A DNA stretch of 64,000 nt from Neisseria sp. 83E34 (GTDB lineage: Bacteria; Pseudomonadota; Gammaproteobacteria; Burkholderiales; Neisseriaceae): assembly GCF_001308015.1 (NCBI RefSeq), contig NZ_LGYH01000008.1, positions 83,964 to 147,963 of the forward strand, read 5' to 3'. The position numbers and the translations under genes are program-made. Below the pieces are notes generated by a model that was not told where the DNA came from, ran no database searches, and was given only the letters and a program-made list of their open reading frames with translations. This document shows, piece after piece, positions 27,047-36,095 of this stretch. Position 1 is the first letter of the stretch, and each line of letters opens with the position of its first letter.

Positions 27047-28438
27047 ATGGATAAAGCATTATTGAGAATGAGGCCGCGGGAGGCTTTATTGATTGCCGTG
27101 ATGGTGGTCGCCGTGATGGGCACAACCATGATCGGTTTTGAATGGGTGCCGCATTTATCGGTAATTTTCGTATTGTGCGGTTTGATGGTATTCGGCAAAT
27201 ATAAAAAAATATCGTTTAAAAACATGCAAAGCGGCATGGCTTCGGGTGTGGTATCCGGAATCGGCGCGATTTATCTGTTTTTCTTTATCGGCCTGTTGGT
27301 TTCTGCGCTGATGATGGCCGGGTCGATTCCCACCTTGATTGATTACGGCTTCGAGCTGATTTCGCCAAAAATATTTTATCTTTCCGCTTTCCTGCTGACG
27401 GCCGTTATCGGTATGGCCATCGGCAGCAGCCTCACCACTTGCGCCACTTTGGGCGTGGCCTTCATCGGCATGGGCAGCGCGTTTGCCGCAAATCCGGCGA
27501 TTGTTGCCGGAGCGGTCGTATCTGGTGCTTTTTTCGGAGACAAAATGTCGCCGCTTTCCGACACCACCAGCATTGCCGCATCAATAGTGGGCATTGATTT
27601 GTTCGAGCATATCCGAAACATGATGTATACCACTCTGCCCGCTTTTGCGATTACCGCGGTTATATTTTGGATTTTGTCGGGTAATCTCAATTCTGCCGAT
27701 CTGGCCGGCGTGCAGGCTTTCAGAACGCAATTGGAAGCCAGCGGTTTGGTGCACGGTTATACTTTGCTTCCTTTTTTTGTGTTGCTGGTTTTGGCTGTCA
27801 AAAAAGTAAACGCCATTTACACCATTATCGCCACGATTTTAACCGCCTTGCTTATCACGTTTATCCACAGCAGCCCCACAATTTCTCAGCTGGGCGGCTA
27901 CTTTTTCACAGGCTACAAGCCCAACGAAGGTGTAGATTTGGGCGAAGTGGGCAAGCTGATTTCGCGCGGCGGCATCAACAGCATGTTTTTCACCCAAACC
28001 ATCGTGATTCTGGCTTTAAGCTTGGGCGGACTGCTGAACACTTTAGGCGTTTTGCCGGCACTTTTGGCCGGAGTCGGCCATGTGCTGACCAATGCCGGAC
28101 GCGCCACCTTTACCGTAGCCGCTACGGCGTTAGGCATCAACGTGTTAATCGGCGAACAATACTTGAGCCTGCTCTTGGCCGGCAACACTTTCAAACCGGT
28201 TTATGAAAGGCTTGGCCTGCACCCGCGCAATATCTCGCGCACCGTAGAAGACGCAGGTACGGTTATCAACCCATTGGTACCCTGGAGCGTGTGCGGCGTG
28301 TTTATCAGCAATGTGCTGGGTGTGCAAGTGATTGATTATTTACCTTATGCTTTCTTTTGTTATCTGAGTTTGGCGTTGACGCTGGTGTTCGGATTTACGG
28401 GATTAACGCTGAGTAAAGCCGAAAAAGAACCCGCATAA
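27047..28438 (+). CDS. NhaC-family Na+/H+ antiporter-like carrier
   Basis: An inner-membrane carrier of about 463 residues with 10-12 predicted helices. It contains the family's GAFFGDKMSPLSDTTSIAAS segment with the conserved DxxSPxSDTT core. GAGGAGGAG (27035-27043) directly precedes ATG 27047, which decides the start over the in-frame ATG at 27026. Some NhaC-family proteins (such as B. subtilis MleN) exchange organic anions along with cations. Set among tyrosine-degradation genes, it may import an aromatic or keto acid, or handle sodium coupling (inference). Confidence 0.85.
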   Translation: MDKALLRMRPREALLIAVMVVAVMGTTMIGFEWVPHLSVIFVLCGLMVFGKYKKISFKNMQSGMASGVVSGIGAIYLFFFIGLLVSALMMAGSIPTLIDYGFELISPKIFYLSAFLLTAVIGMAIGSSLTTCATLGVAFIGMGSAFAANPAIVAGAVVSGAFFGDKMSPLSDTTSIAASIVGIDLFEHIRNMMYTTLPAFAITAVIFWILSGNLNSADLAGVQAFRTQLEASGLVHGYTLLPFFVLLVLAVKKVNAIYTIIATILTALLITFIHSSPTISQLGGYFFTGYKPNEGVDLGEVGKLISRGGINSMFFTQTIVILALSLGGLLNTLGVLPALLAGVGHVLTNAGRATFTVAATALGINVLIGEQYLSLLLAGNTFKPVYERLGLHPRNISRTVEDAGTVINPLVPWSVCGVFISNVLGVQVIDYLPYAFFCYLSLALTLVFGFTGLTLSKAEKEPA

Positions 28439-28446
28439 TTTGTACA

Positions 28447-28480
28447 CACGGTTTTCAGACAGGCCTGTCTGAAAACCGTG
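28447..28480. terminator. Perfect 34-base palindrome built from two DUS halves
   Basis: The sequence from CACGGTTTTCAGACAGG to its exact complement is centred on GGCC at 28463-28464. It lies between the NhaC gene and maiA, 15 bases before the maiA start, so it may end one transcript and lie at the head of the next. The first DUS base is changed (GG instead of TG). Confidence 0.65.
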
Positions 28481-28495
28481 CCGAAGGATTCGTTT

Positions 28496-29137
28496 ATGAA
28501 ACTCTATTCTTACTATCGAAGCTCTGCCGCCTACCGTGTGCGCATCGCCCTGAATCTGAAAAAACTGGCTTACGATACCGCATTCGTTCATTTGGTTAAG
28601 CAAGGCGGTGAGCAGAAATTACCGGAATATGCAAAGTTAAACCCGCAAAAACTGGTTCCCTCTTTGGAAGATAAGGGGCAAATATTTACCCAATCGCTGG
28701 CCATCATCGAATATCTGGACGAAACCCATCCCGAGCACCCACTGCTCCCCGCTGCACCTGCCGAACGCGCCCGCGTACGCGCCCTCTCCCAGCTGATTGC
28801 CTGTGACACCCATCCTTTAAACAATTTGAGGGTGCTGCAATACTTGCAAAACCAATTGGGTGCAAGCGAAGCCGCTAAAACAGAATGGTACAGCCATTGG
28901 ATTCAAGAAAGCTTTACCGCTTTGGAAAGTATGCTGCAATCGGCGCAAACCGGCCGTTTCTGCCACGGTAACACGCCCACTTTAGCCGATTGCTGCCTGA
29001 TTCCCCAGGTTTACAATGCACGCCGTTTCAACGTTGATTTATCTGCTTATCCGACCATTATGCGCATTGTCGGCGAATGTGAGTCTTTGCCGGAATTTCA
29101 GGCAGCTGCACCGGAAAACCAACCGGACGCAGAATAA
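28496..29137 (+). CDS. maiA: Maleylacetoacetate isomerase
   Basis: This zeta-class glutathione-S-transferase-fold enzyme isomerises maleylacetoacetate to fumarylacetoacetate. The start is set at ATG 28496 (AAGGA at 28484-28488), giving MKLYSYYRSSAAYRVRIALN, whose SSxxxR motif binds glutathione. The C-terminal helical domain includes FCHGNTPTLADCCLIPQVYNARRF. Its presence implies that maleylacetoacetate is made here, hence that some enzyme opens the homogentisate ring. Confidence 0.94.
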   Translation: MKLYSYYRSSAAYRVRIALNLKKLAYDTAFVHLVKQGGEQKLPEYAKLNPQKLVPSLEDKGQIFTQSLAIIEYLDETHPEHPLLPAAPAERARVRALSQLIACDTHPLNNLRVLQYLQNQLGASEAAKTEWYSHWIQESFTALESMLQSAQTGRFCHGNTPTLADCCLIPQVYNARRFNVDLSAYPTIMRIVGECESLPEFQAAAPENQPDAE

Positions 29138-29261
29138 GCGTATGCCTGTCTGTATCTGCAAACAAAATAGGCGCCGCGATAAGCTTCATAAACTTGAGCA
29201 TGACAGATGATTTCAGGTGGTAAGATTAAGTCTCATTGCACAGCAACAATCGGAGTAATAG

Positions 29262-30062
29262 ATGTCTACCCTTCCCCAATATGATTTACAAGGCAAAACC
29301 GTATTGATTACCGGTGCGGCCAGCGGTATCGGACGTGATATGTCCGTAGAATTCGGTCGTGCAGGAGCCAATGTCGGTGTGGCTGATTTAAACCTCGAGC
29401 AGGCTGAAGCAGTAGCAGAACACATCGCCTCTAAAGGCGGGCGGGCAATCGCCGTGGGTATGGATGTGAGCGATGAAAACCAAGTCAACGCCGGCACGGC
29501 CAAAGTAGTGCAGGCATTCGGCAGAATAGACGTATTGGTGTCAAATGCCGGCATACAGATTATCAACCCGATTGATAAATTGTCGTTTGCAGAATGGAAA
29601 AAAATGCTCGCTATCCATCTCGACGGCGCATTCCTCACCACTCGTGCGGCCCTGAAATATATGTACGCAGATAAGCGGGGCGGAACGGTCATTTATATGG
29701 GCTCCGTCCACTCCCATGAAGCCTCGCCGCTGAAAGCACCTTATGTCACTGCCAAACACGGCTTGCTGGGGCTAAACCGCGTATTGGCGAAAGAAGGCGC
29801 GGAGCATAATGTGCGCTCGCATGTTATCTGCCCGGGGTTTGTGAGAACACCGCTGGTTGAGCAGCAAATTCCCTTACAAGCACGGGAAAAAAACATCAGT
29901 GAAGAAGAAGTGGTTAAAAACATTATGCTGGGCAATACGGTTGATGGTGAGTTTACTACCACGGAAGACATCACACAGCTTGCATTGTTTTTGGCAGCCT
30001 TCCCCAACAATGTATTTACCGGGCAGTCTTTTATTGCCAGCCACGGTTGGTCTATGAAATAA
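29262..30062 (+). CDS. 3-hydroxybutyrate dehydrogenase (SDR)
   Basis: The 266-residue SDR has TGAASGIG (cofactor), SNAG, a catalytic Ser in [10 protein letters not shown] and YVTAKHG (YxxxK), with [22 protein letters not shown] typical of D-3-hydroxybutyrate dehydrogenases. It interconverts 3-hydroxybutyrate and acetoacetate with NAD+. The location just before the CoA-transferase genes fits use of acetoacetate from tyrosine or of external hydroxybutyrate. GGAG lies before the ATG; scoA follows after 15 bases. Confidence 0.88.
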   Translation: MSTLPQYDLQGKTVLITGAASGIGRDMSVEFGRAGANVGVADLNLEQAEAVAEHIASKGGRAIAVGMDVSDENQVNAGTAKVVQAFGRIDVLVSNAGIQIINPIDKLSFAEWKKMLAIHLDGAFLTTRAALKYMYADKRGGTVIYMGSVHSHEASPLKAPYVTAKHGLLGLNRVLAKEGAEHNVRSHVICPGFVRTPLVEQQIPLQAREKNISEEEVVKNIMLGNTVDGEFTTTEDITQLALFLAAFPNNVFTGQSFIASHGWSMK

Positions 30063-30077
30063 CCATAAGGAGAAAAA

Positions 30078-30776
30078 ATGAACAAACTTTACCCTGATGC
30101 GCCCACAGCGCTAAACGACATCGTAGCAAACGGCCAAACCATTGCCGTGGGCGGTTTCGGCCTGTGCGGCATTCCGGAAGCGCTGATTGCCGCCCTGCGC
30201 GACAGCGGCGTGAGCGGCCTTACCTGCATCAGCAACAACGCAGGCGTTGACGGCTTCGGCCTCGGACTTTTATTGGAAAGCCACCAAATCAAAAAAATGA
30301 TTGCTTCCTATGTGGGTGAAAACAAAGAATTCGAGCGGCAATTTTTATCGGGAGAACTGGAAGTGGAGCTTACCCCGCAAGGCACTTTGGCAGAAAAACT
30401 GCGTGCAGGCGGTGCAGGCATTCCTGCTTTTTTTACACGCACAGGTGTGGGCACGCAAGTGGCCGAAGGTAAAGAAACACGCGAATTCGACGGGCTGGAA
30501 TATGTGATGGAGCGCTCGCTCACAGCCGATGTTTCTCTGGTAAAAGCCTGGAAAGCCGATAAAACAGGCAATCTTGTTTTCCGCAAAACCGCGCGCAATT
30601 TCAACCCTGATGTTGCCTCTGCCGGAAAAATCACTGTGGCGGAAGTGGAAGAAATTGTGGAAGTCGGCGGGCTGGATCCCGACTGCATCCACTTGCCCGG
30701 CATTTATGTACATCGGATCATCGTTAACAAAAATCCAGAAAAACGCATTGAACAACGCACCACAAGGGAGATATAA
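30078..30776 (+). CDS. scoA: Succinyl-CoA:3-ketoacid CoA-transferase, subunit A
   Basis: The alpha subunit (232 residues) of the enzyme that moves CoA from succinyl-CoA to acetoacetate. Family motifs include [20 protein letters not shown] near the N-terminus and [26 protein letters not shown] precedes the ATG. Subunit B follows after two bases. Together they activate the acetoacetate released by FahA or formed from hydroxybutyrate. Confidence 0.94.
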   Translation: MNKLYPDAPTALNDIVANGQTIAVGGFGLCGIPEALIAALRDSGVSGLTCISNNAGVDGFGLGLLLESHQIKKMIASYVGENKEFERQFLSGELEVELTPQGTLAEKLRAGGAGIPAFFTRTGVGTQVAEGKETREFDGLEYVMERSLTADVSLVKAWKADKTGNLVFRKTARNFNPDVASAGKITVAEVEEIVEVGGLDPDCIHLPGIYVHRIIVNKNPEKRIEQRTTREI

Positions 30777-30778
30777 GC

Positions 30779-31408
30779 ATGGCTTGGACACGGGAACAAA
30801 TGGCGCAACGCGCCGCCAAAGAGCTGCAAGACGGATTCTACGTCAACCTCGGCATCGGCCTGCCCACATTGGTTGCCAACTACATTCCCGCAGGCATGGA
30901 CGTGATGTTGCAATCAGAAAACGGCCTCTTGGGCATAGGCGCTTTCCCCACCGAAGAAGAAATCGACCCCGACCTGATCAACGCAGGCAAACAAACCGTT
31001 ACCGCACAACCCGGCGCCAGCTTTTTCCCCAGCTCCCAATCTTTCGCCATGATACGCGGCGGCAAAATCAATCTGGCGATTCTCGGCGCGATGGAAGTAT
31101 CCGAGCAAGGCGATCTGGCCAACTGGATGATTCCGGGCAAAATGGTTAAAGGCATGGGCGGCGCCATGGATTTGGTGGCCGGCGTGCAGCGCGTGATAGT
31201 GTTGATGGAGCACACCGCCAAAGGAGGCGCATTCAAAATCAAACCGCAGTGTGATCTGCCGCTAACCGGCAAACAAGTGGTGCACCGCATCATTACCGAT
31301 CTGGGCGTGTTGGACGTAGTTGAAGGTAAATTAAAACTGGTGGAGCTGGCCGACGGCGTGAGCTTTAAAGCGTTGCAGGCTGCCACCGGCGTAACCATTG
31401 GGCAATAA
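30779..31408 (+). CDS. scoB: Succinyl-CoA:3-ketoacid CoA-transferase, subunit B
   Basis: The beta subunit (209 residues) contains the catalytic glutamate in [10 protein letters not shown], which forms the glutamyl-CoA intermediate. The remainder ([23 protein letters not shown]) is typical of the family. Translation is probably coupled to scoA; the ATG lies just after AGGGAGATATAAGC at the end of scoA. Confidence 0.95.
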   Translation: MAWTREQMAQRAAKELQDGFYVNLGIGLPTLVANYIPAGMDVMLQSENGLLGIGAFPTEEEIDPDLINAGKQTVTAQPGASFFPSSQSFAMIRGGKINLAILGAMEVSEQGDLANWMIPGKMVKGMGGAMDLVAGVQRVIVLMEHTAKGGAFKIKPQCDLPLTGKQVVHRIITDLGVLDVVEGKLKLVELADGVSFKALQAATGVTIGQ

Positions 31409-31411
31409 CAA

Positions 31412-31452
31412 TATGCCTGTCTGAAAACCGCTTGATTTTTCAGACAGGCATA
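31412..31452. terminator. Inverted DUS pair after scoB
   Basis: DUS at 31414-31425 and its inverse at 31439-31450 lie between scoB and the thiolase gene, six bases after the scoB stop. Confidence 0.65.
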
Positions 31453-31470
31453 GTTTGAAAGGTTGTATTT

Positions 31471-32652
31471 ATGAGCAAAGAAATCGTCATCGTTGCCGCA
31501 AAGCGAACACCGATCGGCAGCTTTTCGGGCAGCCTTGCCGGCGTACGCGCCCCCGATTTGGGCGCGGTGGTCATCAAAGCCTTGCTGGATCAAACTGGTG
31601 TTGCCCTCGAAGCCGTGAACGAAGTGATTATGGGCAACGTGCTGACAACCGGCATTGGTCAAAACCCCGCCCGCCAAGCCGCCATATCGGCCGGTTTACC
31701 TGCAAAAACACCCGCTACCACGGTAAACGTGGTGTGCGGTTCTGGGCTGAAAGCGGTGCAGATGGCTGCGCAAGCGGTTGCCTGCGGCGACGCCGAAATC
31801 GTGATTGCCGGCGGGCAGGAATCCATGTCGCAAAGCCCGCATTTCATTCACATGCGCGGCGGCATAAAAATGGGCAACGGTGAATTGACCGACAGCATGG
31901 TGTTCGACGGCCTCACCGACATTTACAGCCGCTACCACATGGGCATTACCGCGGAAAACATTGCCGAGCGCCTCAATATCGGCCGCCAAGAGCAAGACGC
32001 ATTTGCCCTGAAATCGCAGCAAAAAGCCGCAGCCGCACAAGCAGCCGGCAAATTTGATGAAGAAATCGTGCCCGTATCCATTGTCCAACGCAAAGGCGAC
32101 CCGATCAGCTTTGAGCGCGACGAATACATTAAAGCCGGCAGCAGCGCCGAAAAACTCGCCGCTTTGCGCCCCGCGTTCAAAAAAGACGGAACGGTAACCG
32201 CAGGCAACGCTTCCGGTATCAACGACGGCGCAGCCGCCGTGATGGTCATGAGTGCCGAAAAAGCCGCCGAACTCGACCTGAAACCACTCGCGACCATCCG
32301 TGGTTATGCCGCTACCGGTATCGAACCGGAAATAATGGGATTAGGCCCGGTTGATGCGGTTAGACACACGCTGAACAAAGCCGGCTGGCGTATCGAAGAC
32401 GTAGATTTATTTGAAGCCAACGAAGCCTTTGCCGTGCAGTCTTTGGGCGTGATGCAGCAATTGGGTTTGCCGCCGGAAAAAACCAATGTCAACGGCGGTG
32501 CCATTGCGCTCGGCCACCCCATCGGCGCTTCAGGCTGCCGTATTCTAGTAACCCTGCTGCACGAAATGCAGCGCAGCGGCAAACGCAAAGGTATCGCCAC
32601 TTTGTGCGTGGGCGGCGGCATGGGATTGGCTTTGGCGGTGGAGCGCGGATAA
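31471..32652 (+). CDS. atoB: Acetyl-CoA C-acetyltransferase (thiolase)
   Basis: The 393-residue thiolase splits acetoacetyl-CoA into two acetyl-CoA (or runs in reverse). Cys89 in [14 protein letters not shown] is the acyl-carrying residue; the His of [16 protein letters not shown] and the second Cys in [10 protein letters not shown] are present. GAAAGG precedes the ATG. It completes the route tyrosine to fumarate plus acetyl-CoA in this block. No polyhydroxyalkanoate gene is nearby to suggest a synthetic role. Confidence 0.93.
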   Translation: MSKEIVIVAAKRTPIGSFSGSLAGVRAPDLGAVVIKALLDQTGVALEAVNEVIMGNVLTTGIGQNPARQAAISAGLPAKTPATTVNVVCGSGLKAVQMAAQAVACGDAEIVIAGGQESMSQSPHFIHMRGGIKMGNGELTDSMVFDGLTDIYSRYHMGITAENIAERLNIGRQEQDAFALKSQQKAAAAQAAGKFDEEIVPVSIVQRKGDPISFERDEYIKAGSSAEKLAALRPAFKKDGTVTAGNASGINDGAAAVMVMSAEKAAELDLKPLATIRGYAATGIEPEIMGLGPVDAVRHTLNKAGWRIEDVDLFEANEAFAVQSLGVMQQLGLPPEKTNVNGGAIALGHPIGASGCRILVTLLHEMQRSGKRKGIATLCVGGGMGLALAVERG

Positions 32653-32660
32653 CCTCGCAA

Positions 32661-32672
32661 TGCCTGTCTGAA
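32661..32672 (+). repeat. Single DUS upstream of arfA
   Basis: One DUS copy lies nine bases after the thiolase stop, just ahead of the candidate arfA promoter. Confidence 0.85.
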
Positions 32673-32682
32673 AAATTTAGGC

Positions 32683-32688
32683 TATAAT
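32683..32688 (+). promoter_or_regulatory. Candidate arfA -10 box
   Basis: A consensus TATAAT lies here. Transcription from it would start near 32695, at the edge of the following DUS hairpin. No good -35 box is evident, so confidence is limited. Confidence 0.4.
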
Positions 32689-32693
32689 ATTCA

Positions 32694-32729
32694 AATGCCT
32701 GTCTGAAAAAGAGGATTCAGACAGGCATT
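32694..32729. repeat. Inverted DUS pair in the arfA leader
   Basis: DUS at 32696-32707 and its inverse at 32716-32727 would form a hairpin at the 5' end of the arfA mRNA, if the TATAAT at 32683 is used. It could otherwise end thiolase transcription. Confidence 0.7.
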
Positions 32730-32755
32730 TACCATAAAACTAAAAAGGAATATTC

Positions 32756-32944
32756 ATGCCTAGGAAAACAGAAATCAACAAAGGTAAAATCAAAGACAAT
32801 GCCTTAAAAGCGCTGGTTAAATCCAATTTATTCCAGCCCAAAATCCACAAGCCGAAAAAAGGCAAAGGGTCTTACAGCCGCAAAGGCAACAAGCAATCAG
32901 GTTTTTTGATGGGCAAAAAACCTGATTTTTTTATGCCTGCCTGA
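32756..32944 (+). CDS. arfA: Alternative ribosome-rescue factor ArfA
   Basis: ArfA enters ribosomes stalled at the end of a non-stop mRNA and recruits release factor RF2. The 62-residue frame has the family core NKGKIKDNALKALVKSNLF and the basic KPKKGKGSYSRKG motif. AAAGGAATATTC precedes the ATG. An intrinsic terminator lies inside the last third of the gene (32895-32932), upstream of the stop at 32942-32944. Most transcripts should therefore lack a stop codon; such ArfA is tagged by tmRNA and degraded unless trans-translation fails, as known for other arfA genes. Residues after about 47 are probably seldom translated. Confidence 0.88.
   Translation: MPRKTEINKGKIKDNALKALVKSNLFQPKIHKPKKGKGSYSRKGNKQSGFLMGKKPDFFMPA
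32895..32932 (+). terminator. Intrinsic terminator inside arfA
   Basis: AATCAGGTTTTTT (32895-32907) pairs exactly with AAAAAACCTGATT (32915-32927) around a 7-base loop, with a T run to 32932. It ends before the arfA stop codon. Confidence 0.85.
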
Positions 32945-33026
32945 AAAATCGTTTACCCGTCATACTGTTCCAAGCGGGTACTTTCACTTAAAATAGCCGC
33001 TTTTGTTTTATTCGCTGTCAAACATC

Positions 33027-34940
33027 ATGAATATTCTGCAATTAGAAAACTGCTCTTTCGCCGTCGGCCATGTTGCGCTGCTGGCCAACGCCTCTTTCCA
33101 GCTCGATACCGGAGAAAAAGTCGGCCTTATCGGGCGCAACGGTGCAGGCAAGTCTTCATTGCTGAAAATTCTGGCCGGCGTGCAAAAGCCCGATGACGGG
33201 CAGCTGATTGTACAAAACGGCCTGAAAACCGTGTATGTGCCACAGGAAAGTTTTTTCGATGAGTCGGCCACCGTGTTTGATGTGGTTGCCGAAGGCTTGG
33301 GCAATCTGCGCGACTTATTGCGCCGCTACCACCAAGTCAGCCTGCGTTTGGAAAACGAGCAATCCGAAGCCTTGCTCAAAGAGCTAAACACCCTGCAAAC
33401 CGAATTGGAAACGCTTAACGGCTGGCAGTTTGATGCCGCCATCAAACAAACCATCAGCGAATTAGGCCTGCCTGAAAACGAAACCATAGCCAACCTTTCC
33501 GGCGGCCAAAAAAAGCGCGTTGCGCTGGCGCAGGCATGGGTGCAAAAGCCGGACATTCTGCTTCTGGACGAACCCACCAACCATCTTGATATAGATGCGA
33601 TTATCTGGCTGGAAAACCTGCTTCAGCAGTTTAGCGGCAGTATCATCGTGATCACGCACGACCGGCGCTTTCTCGATAATATCGCCAACCGCATCGTCGA
33701 GCTGGATCGTGGCATATTGCGCTCATATCCCGGCTCTTTCTCCAAATACAGCGAGAAAAAAGCGCAAGAATTGGCGGTGGAAGCCGAGCACAACCGCTTA
33801 TTTGATAAATTCCATGCGCAAGAAGAAGCGTGGATACGCAAAGGCATCGAAGCGCGCCGCACCCGCAACGAAGGCCGCGTACGCCGTTTGGAAGAATTGC
33901 GCCGCCAGCGTGCCGAGCGCCGCGAGCGGCAAGGCCAGGTTAATTTCAAACTCAGCAGCGGCGAAAAAAGCGGCAAAATTATTGCAGAATTGGAGCATGC
34001 GGGCTTCAGCTACGGCGATAAAGTGATTATGAACCCGTTTTCCACCGTGATTCAGCGCGGCGACAAAATCGGCTTAATCGGCTCGAACGGCATCGGCAAA
34101 ACCACCTTCCTCAAGCTGATTTTAGGCGAATTGCAGCCAACCTACGGCAAAATCCGCCTAGGCAGTAAACAGGAAGTGGCTTATTTCGATCAATTCAGAA
34201 GCGCGCTCAACGAAAACGACACCGTGTTTTACACGCTTGGGCAAGGCAATGATTATGTGGAAATCGGCGGTAAAAAACGACATGTGATGAGCTATTTGGA
34301 AGATTTTCTTTTCCACCCTGCACGCGCCCAAAGCCCGGTTTCTTCACTTTCCGGCGGTGAACGCAACCGCCTGTTGCTCGCCAAGCTGTTTACCAAACCC
34401 GCCAATATTCTGGTGCTTGACGAGCCGACTAACGATTTGGATATCGACACACAGGAATTGCTGGAAGAATTGCTGCGGGATTATCAAGGCACCGTGTTTC
34501 TAGTGAGCCACGACCGGATGTTTCTCGATAATGTCATCACACAAAGCATTGTTTTCGAAGGCGAAGGCCGCCTGAAAGAATACATCGGCGGTTATCAGGA
34601 TTATCTCGACGCCAAAGCACGCGAAGAGGCTATTCAAGCTGCGCCGGCCAAAGCGGCGACTGTTGCCGAGCCTGAGAAAAACACCCGCTCCAAACAAAAC
34701 CGCACGGTCAAACTTTCTTATAAAGAGCAACGCGAACTCGACGCCCTTCCCGACGAAATCGCCGCGCTCGAAGCCGAACAAGCTGATTTAACCGGGCAGC
34801 TTTCCAATCCGGAAATCTTCAAAGATTACGAACAAGCCGCCAAGCTACAAACCCGTTCGGAAGAAATCGAAATGCTGCTATTGGAAAAGCTCGAGCGCTG
34901 GGAAATTTTGGAAAACAAGCAAAACGGCATCCAACAATAA
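33027..34940 (+). CDS. uup: ABC-F ATPase Uup
   Basis: A cytoplasmic, duplicated ATPase of the ABC-F family with no membrane domain. There are two Walker A motifs (GRNGAGKSS; GSNGIGKTT), two signature motifs (LSGGQKKR; LSGGERNR), and two Walker B regions (LLLDEPTNHLD; LVLDEPTNDLD). The linker is Arg-rich, and a C-terminal coiled-coil of about 80 residues (KEQRELDALPDEIAALEAEQ onward) is typical of Uup. Uup affects transposon excision and ribosome function. Family alignment favours the ATG at 33027 (MNILQLENCSF), 24 bases inside the longest frame. Confidence 0.93.
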   Translation: MNILQLENCSFAVGHVALLANASFQLDTGEKVGLIGRNGAGKSSLLKILAGVQKPDDGQLIVQNGLKTVYVPQESFFDESATVFDVVAEGLGNLRDLLRRYHQVSLRLENEQSEALLKELNTLQTELETLNGWQFDAAIKQTISELGLPENETIANLSGGQKKRVALAQAWVQKPDILLLDEPTNHLDIDAIIWLENLLQQFSGSIIVITHDRRFLDNIANRIVELDRGILRSYPGSFSKYSEKKAQELAVEAEHNRLFDKFHAQEEAWIRKGIEARRTRNEGRVRRLEELRRQRAERRERQGQVNFKLSSGEKSGKIIAELEHAGFSYGDKVIMNPFSTVIQRGDKIGLIGSNGIGKTTFLKLILGELQPTYGKIRLGSKQEVAYFDQFRSALNENDTVFYTLGQGNDYVEIGGKKRHVMSYLEDFLFHPARAQSPVSSLSGGERNRLLLAKLFTKPANILVLDEPTNDLDIDTQELLEELLRDYQGTVFLVSHDRMFLDNVITQSIVFEGEGRLKEYIGGYQDYLDAKAREEAIQAAPAKAATVAEPEKNTRSKQNRTVKLSYKEQRELDALPDEIAALEAEQADLTGQLSNPEIFKDYEQAAKLQTRSEEIEMLLLEKLERWEILENKQNGIQQ

Positions 34941-34979
34941 ACCATGCCTGTCTGAAAGTTTTTCAGACAGGCATGGTTC
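34940..34979. terminator. Bidirectional inverted DUS pair
   Basis: DUS at 34945-34956 and its inverse at 34962-34973, with the stem extended by ACCA/TGGT on both sides (about 19 bp). It separates the convergent uup and alr genes. Confidence 0.8.
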
Positions 34980-34988
34980 ATAAAATAA

Positions 34989-36047
34989 TCAATCAATATA
35001 AACAAACTTAGCGCGCTTCACGTTACACAAAAGCTCGTAAGCAATCGTGCCCGCGCTCTGCGCCACTTCGTTGACATCTATCTTGTCGCCCCACAGCTCC
35101 ACTTCGCTGCCGATGGCACCGTCCGTACCATTCAAATCAACGGTAATCATATCCATCGACACGCAGCCGATTATCCGGCTGCGCACGCCGTTTACCGCAA
35201 CAGGGCTGCCGGTTGACGCCCTTCTCGGGTAGCCGTCGGCATAGCCGCAGGCGATCAGGCCGACGCGGGTTGAGCGTTTGGTGTAGAAAATAGCGCCGTA
35301 ACCCACCGGTTCGTGCGGCTGTAAAACCCGTTCGTCAAACACTTTGGTCGATAAACGCATGACCGGCTTAATACGCGAATCATGCTCCAAAAACGGATCC
35401 ACGCCGTACAAAGCAAGCCCTGCGCGCCCCCAATCCCGTCTTGCTGTGGGATAAGCCAGCATCGCGGCGGAATTGGTCAAACTTTCTTCACCGCTCAAAC
35501 CGTGGCAGGCCGCGTCAAAAGTTTCGATTTGTATATCCGTCATGCCGCTGTCTGCGTCGTCGGCGCAGGCAAAATGGCTGAATTTCACAATATCCAACAC
35601 CTTCGGGCTTTGCTTCAAGGTATGATAAGCAGGTGCATAATTATGCGGGAAAAATCCGGCACGGTGCATGCCCGAGTCCATTTTCAGCCAAACTTTCACC
35701 GGCTCTTTCCAATCATGATTCAACAAAGCCTCGAGCTGCCATTGGCTGCCCACAACCGGCCATAAACCGTGTTTGTCAACCAAATCATATTCAGCCGCGT
35801 CAAATACGCCTTCTAAAAGCACAATCGGCTTGCCCACACCGGCTTCACGCAATTCCAAAGCTTCTTCGATACATGCCACGGCAAAACCGTCGGCCAAGTC
35901 TTCCAGCGCCAAAGCACACCGCACCGCGCCATGCCCATAGGCATCCGCTTTTAAAACCGCCAAAAGTTTGCCGCCATGGATTTGTTTTAAAGTCCGATAA
36001 TTATCACGCAAGCGGTTTAGATAAATTTCTGCTCGCAAAGGCCGCAT
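34989..36047 (-). CDS. alr: Alanine racemase
   Basis: PLP enzyme that makes D-alanine for peptidoglycan. The product of about 352 residues has the PLP-Lys motif AVLKADAYGHGAV near residue 35 and the catalytic Tyr region CGYADGYPRR in the C-terminal domain. ATG at 36047 is preferred: AAGGAA is eight bases upstream and the protein then begins MRPLRAEIYLNRLRDNYR, as in homologs. A TTG-initiated extension to 36074 would be less likely. Confidence 0.95.
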   Translation of the reverse strand: MRPLRAEIYLNRLRDNYRTLKQIHGGKLLAVLKADAYGHGAVRCALALEDLADGFAVACIEEALELREAGVGKPIVLLEGVFDAAEYDLVDKHGLWPVVGSQWQLEALLNHDWKEPVKVWLKMDSGMHRAGFFPHNYAPAYHTLKQSPKVLDIVKFSHFACADDADSGMTDIQIETFDAACHGLSGEESLTNSAAMLAYPTARRDWGRAGLALYGVDPFLEHDSRIKPVMRLSTKVFDERVLQPHEPVGYGAIFYTKRSTRVGLIACGYADGYPRRASTGSPVAVNGVRSRIIGCVSMDMITVDLNGTDGAIGSEVELWGDKIDVNEVAQSAGTIAYELLCNVKRAKFVYID

Positions 36048-36095
36048 TTGAATATTCCTTAAATAATTAAACAACTGAAATAAAGCCGCAGGCGA

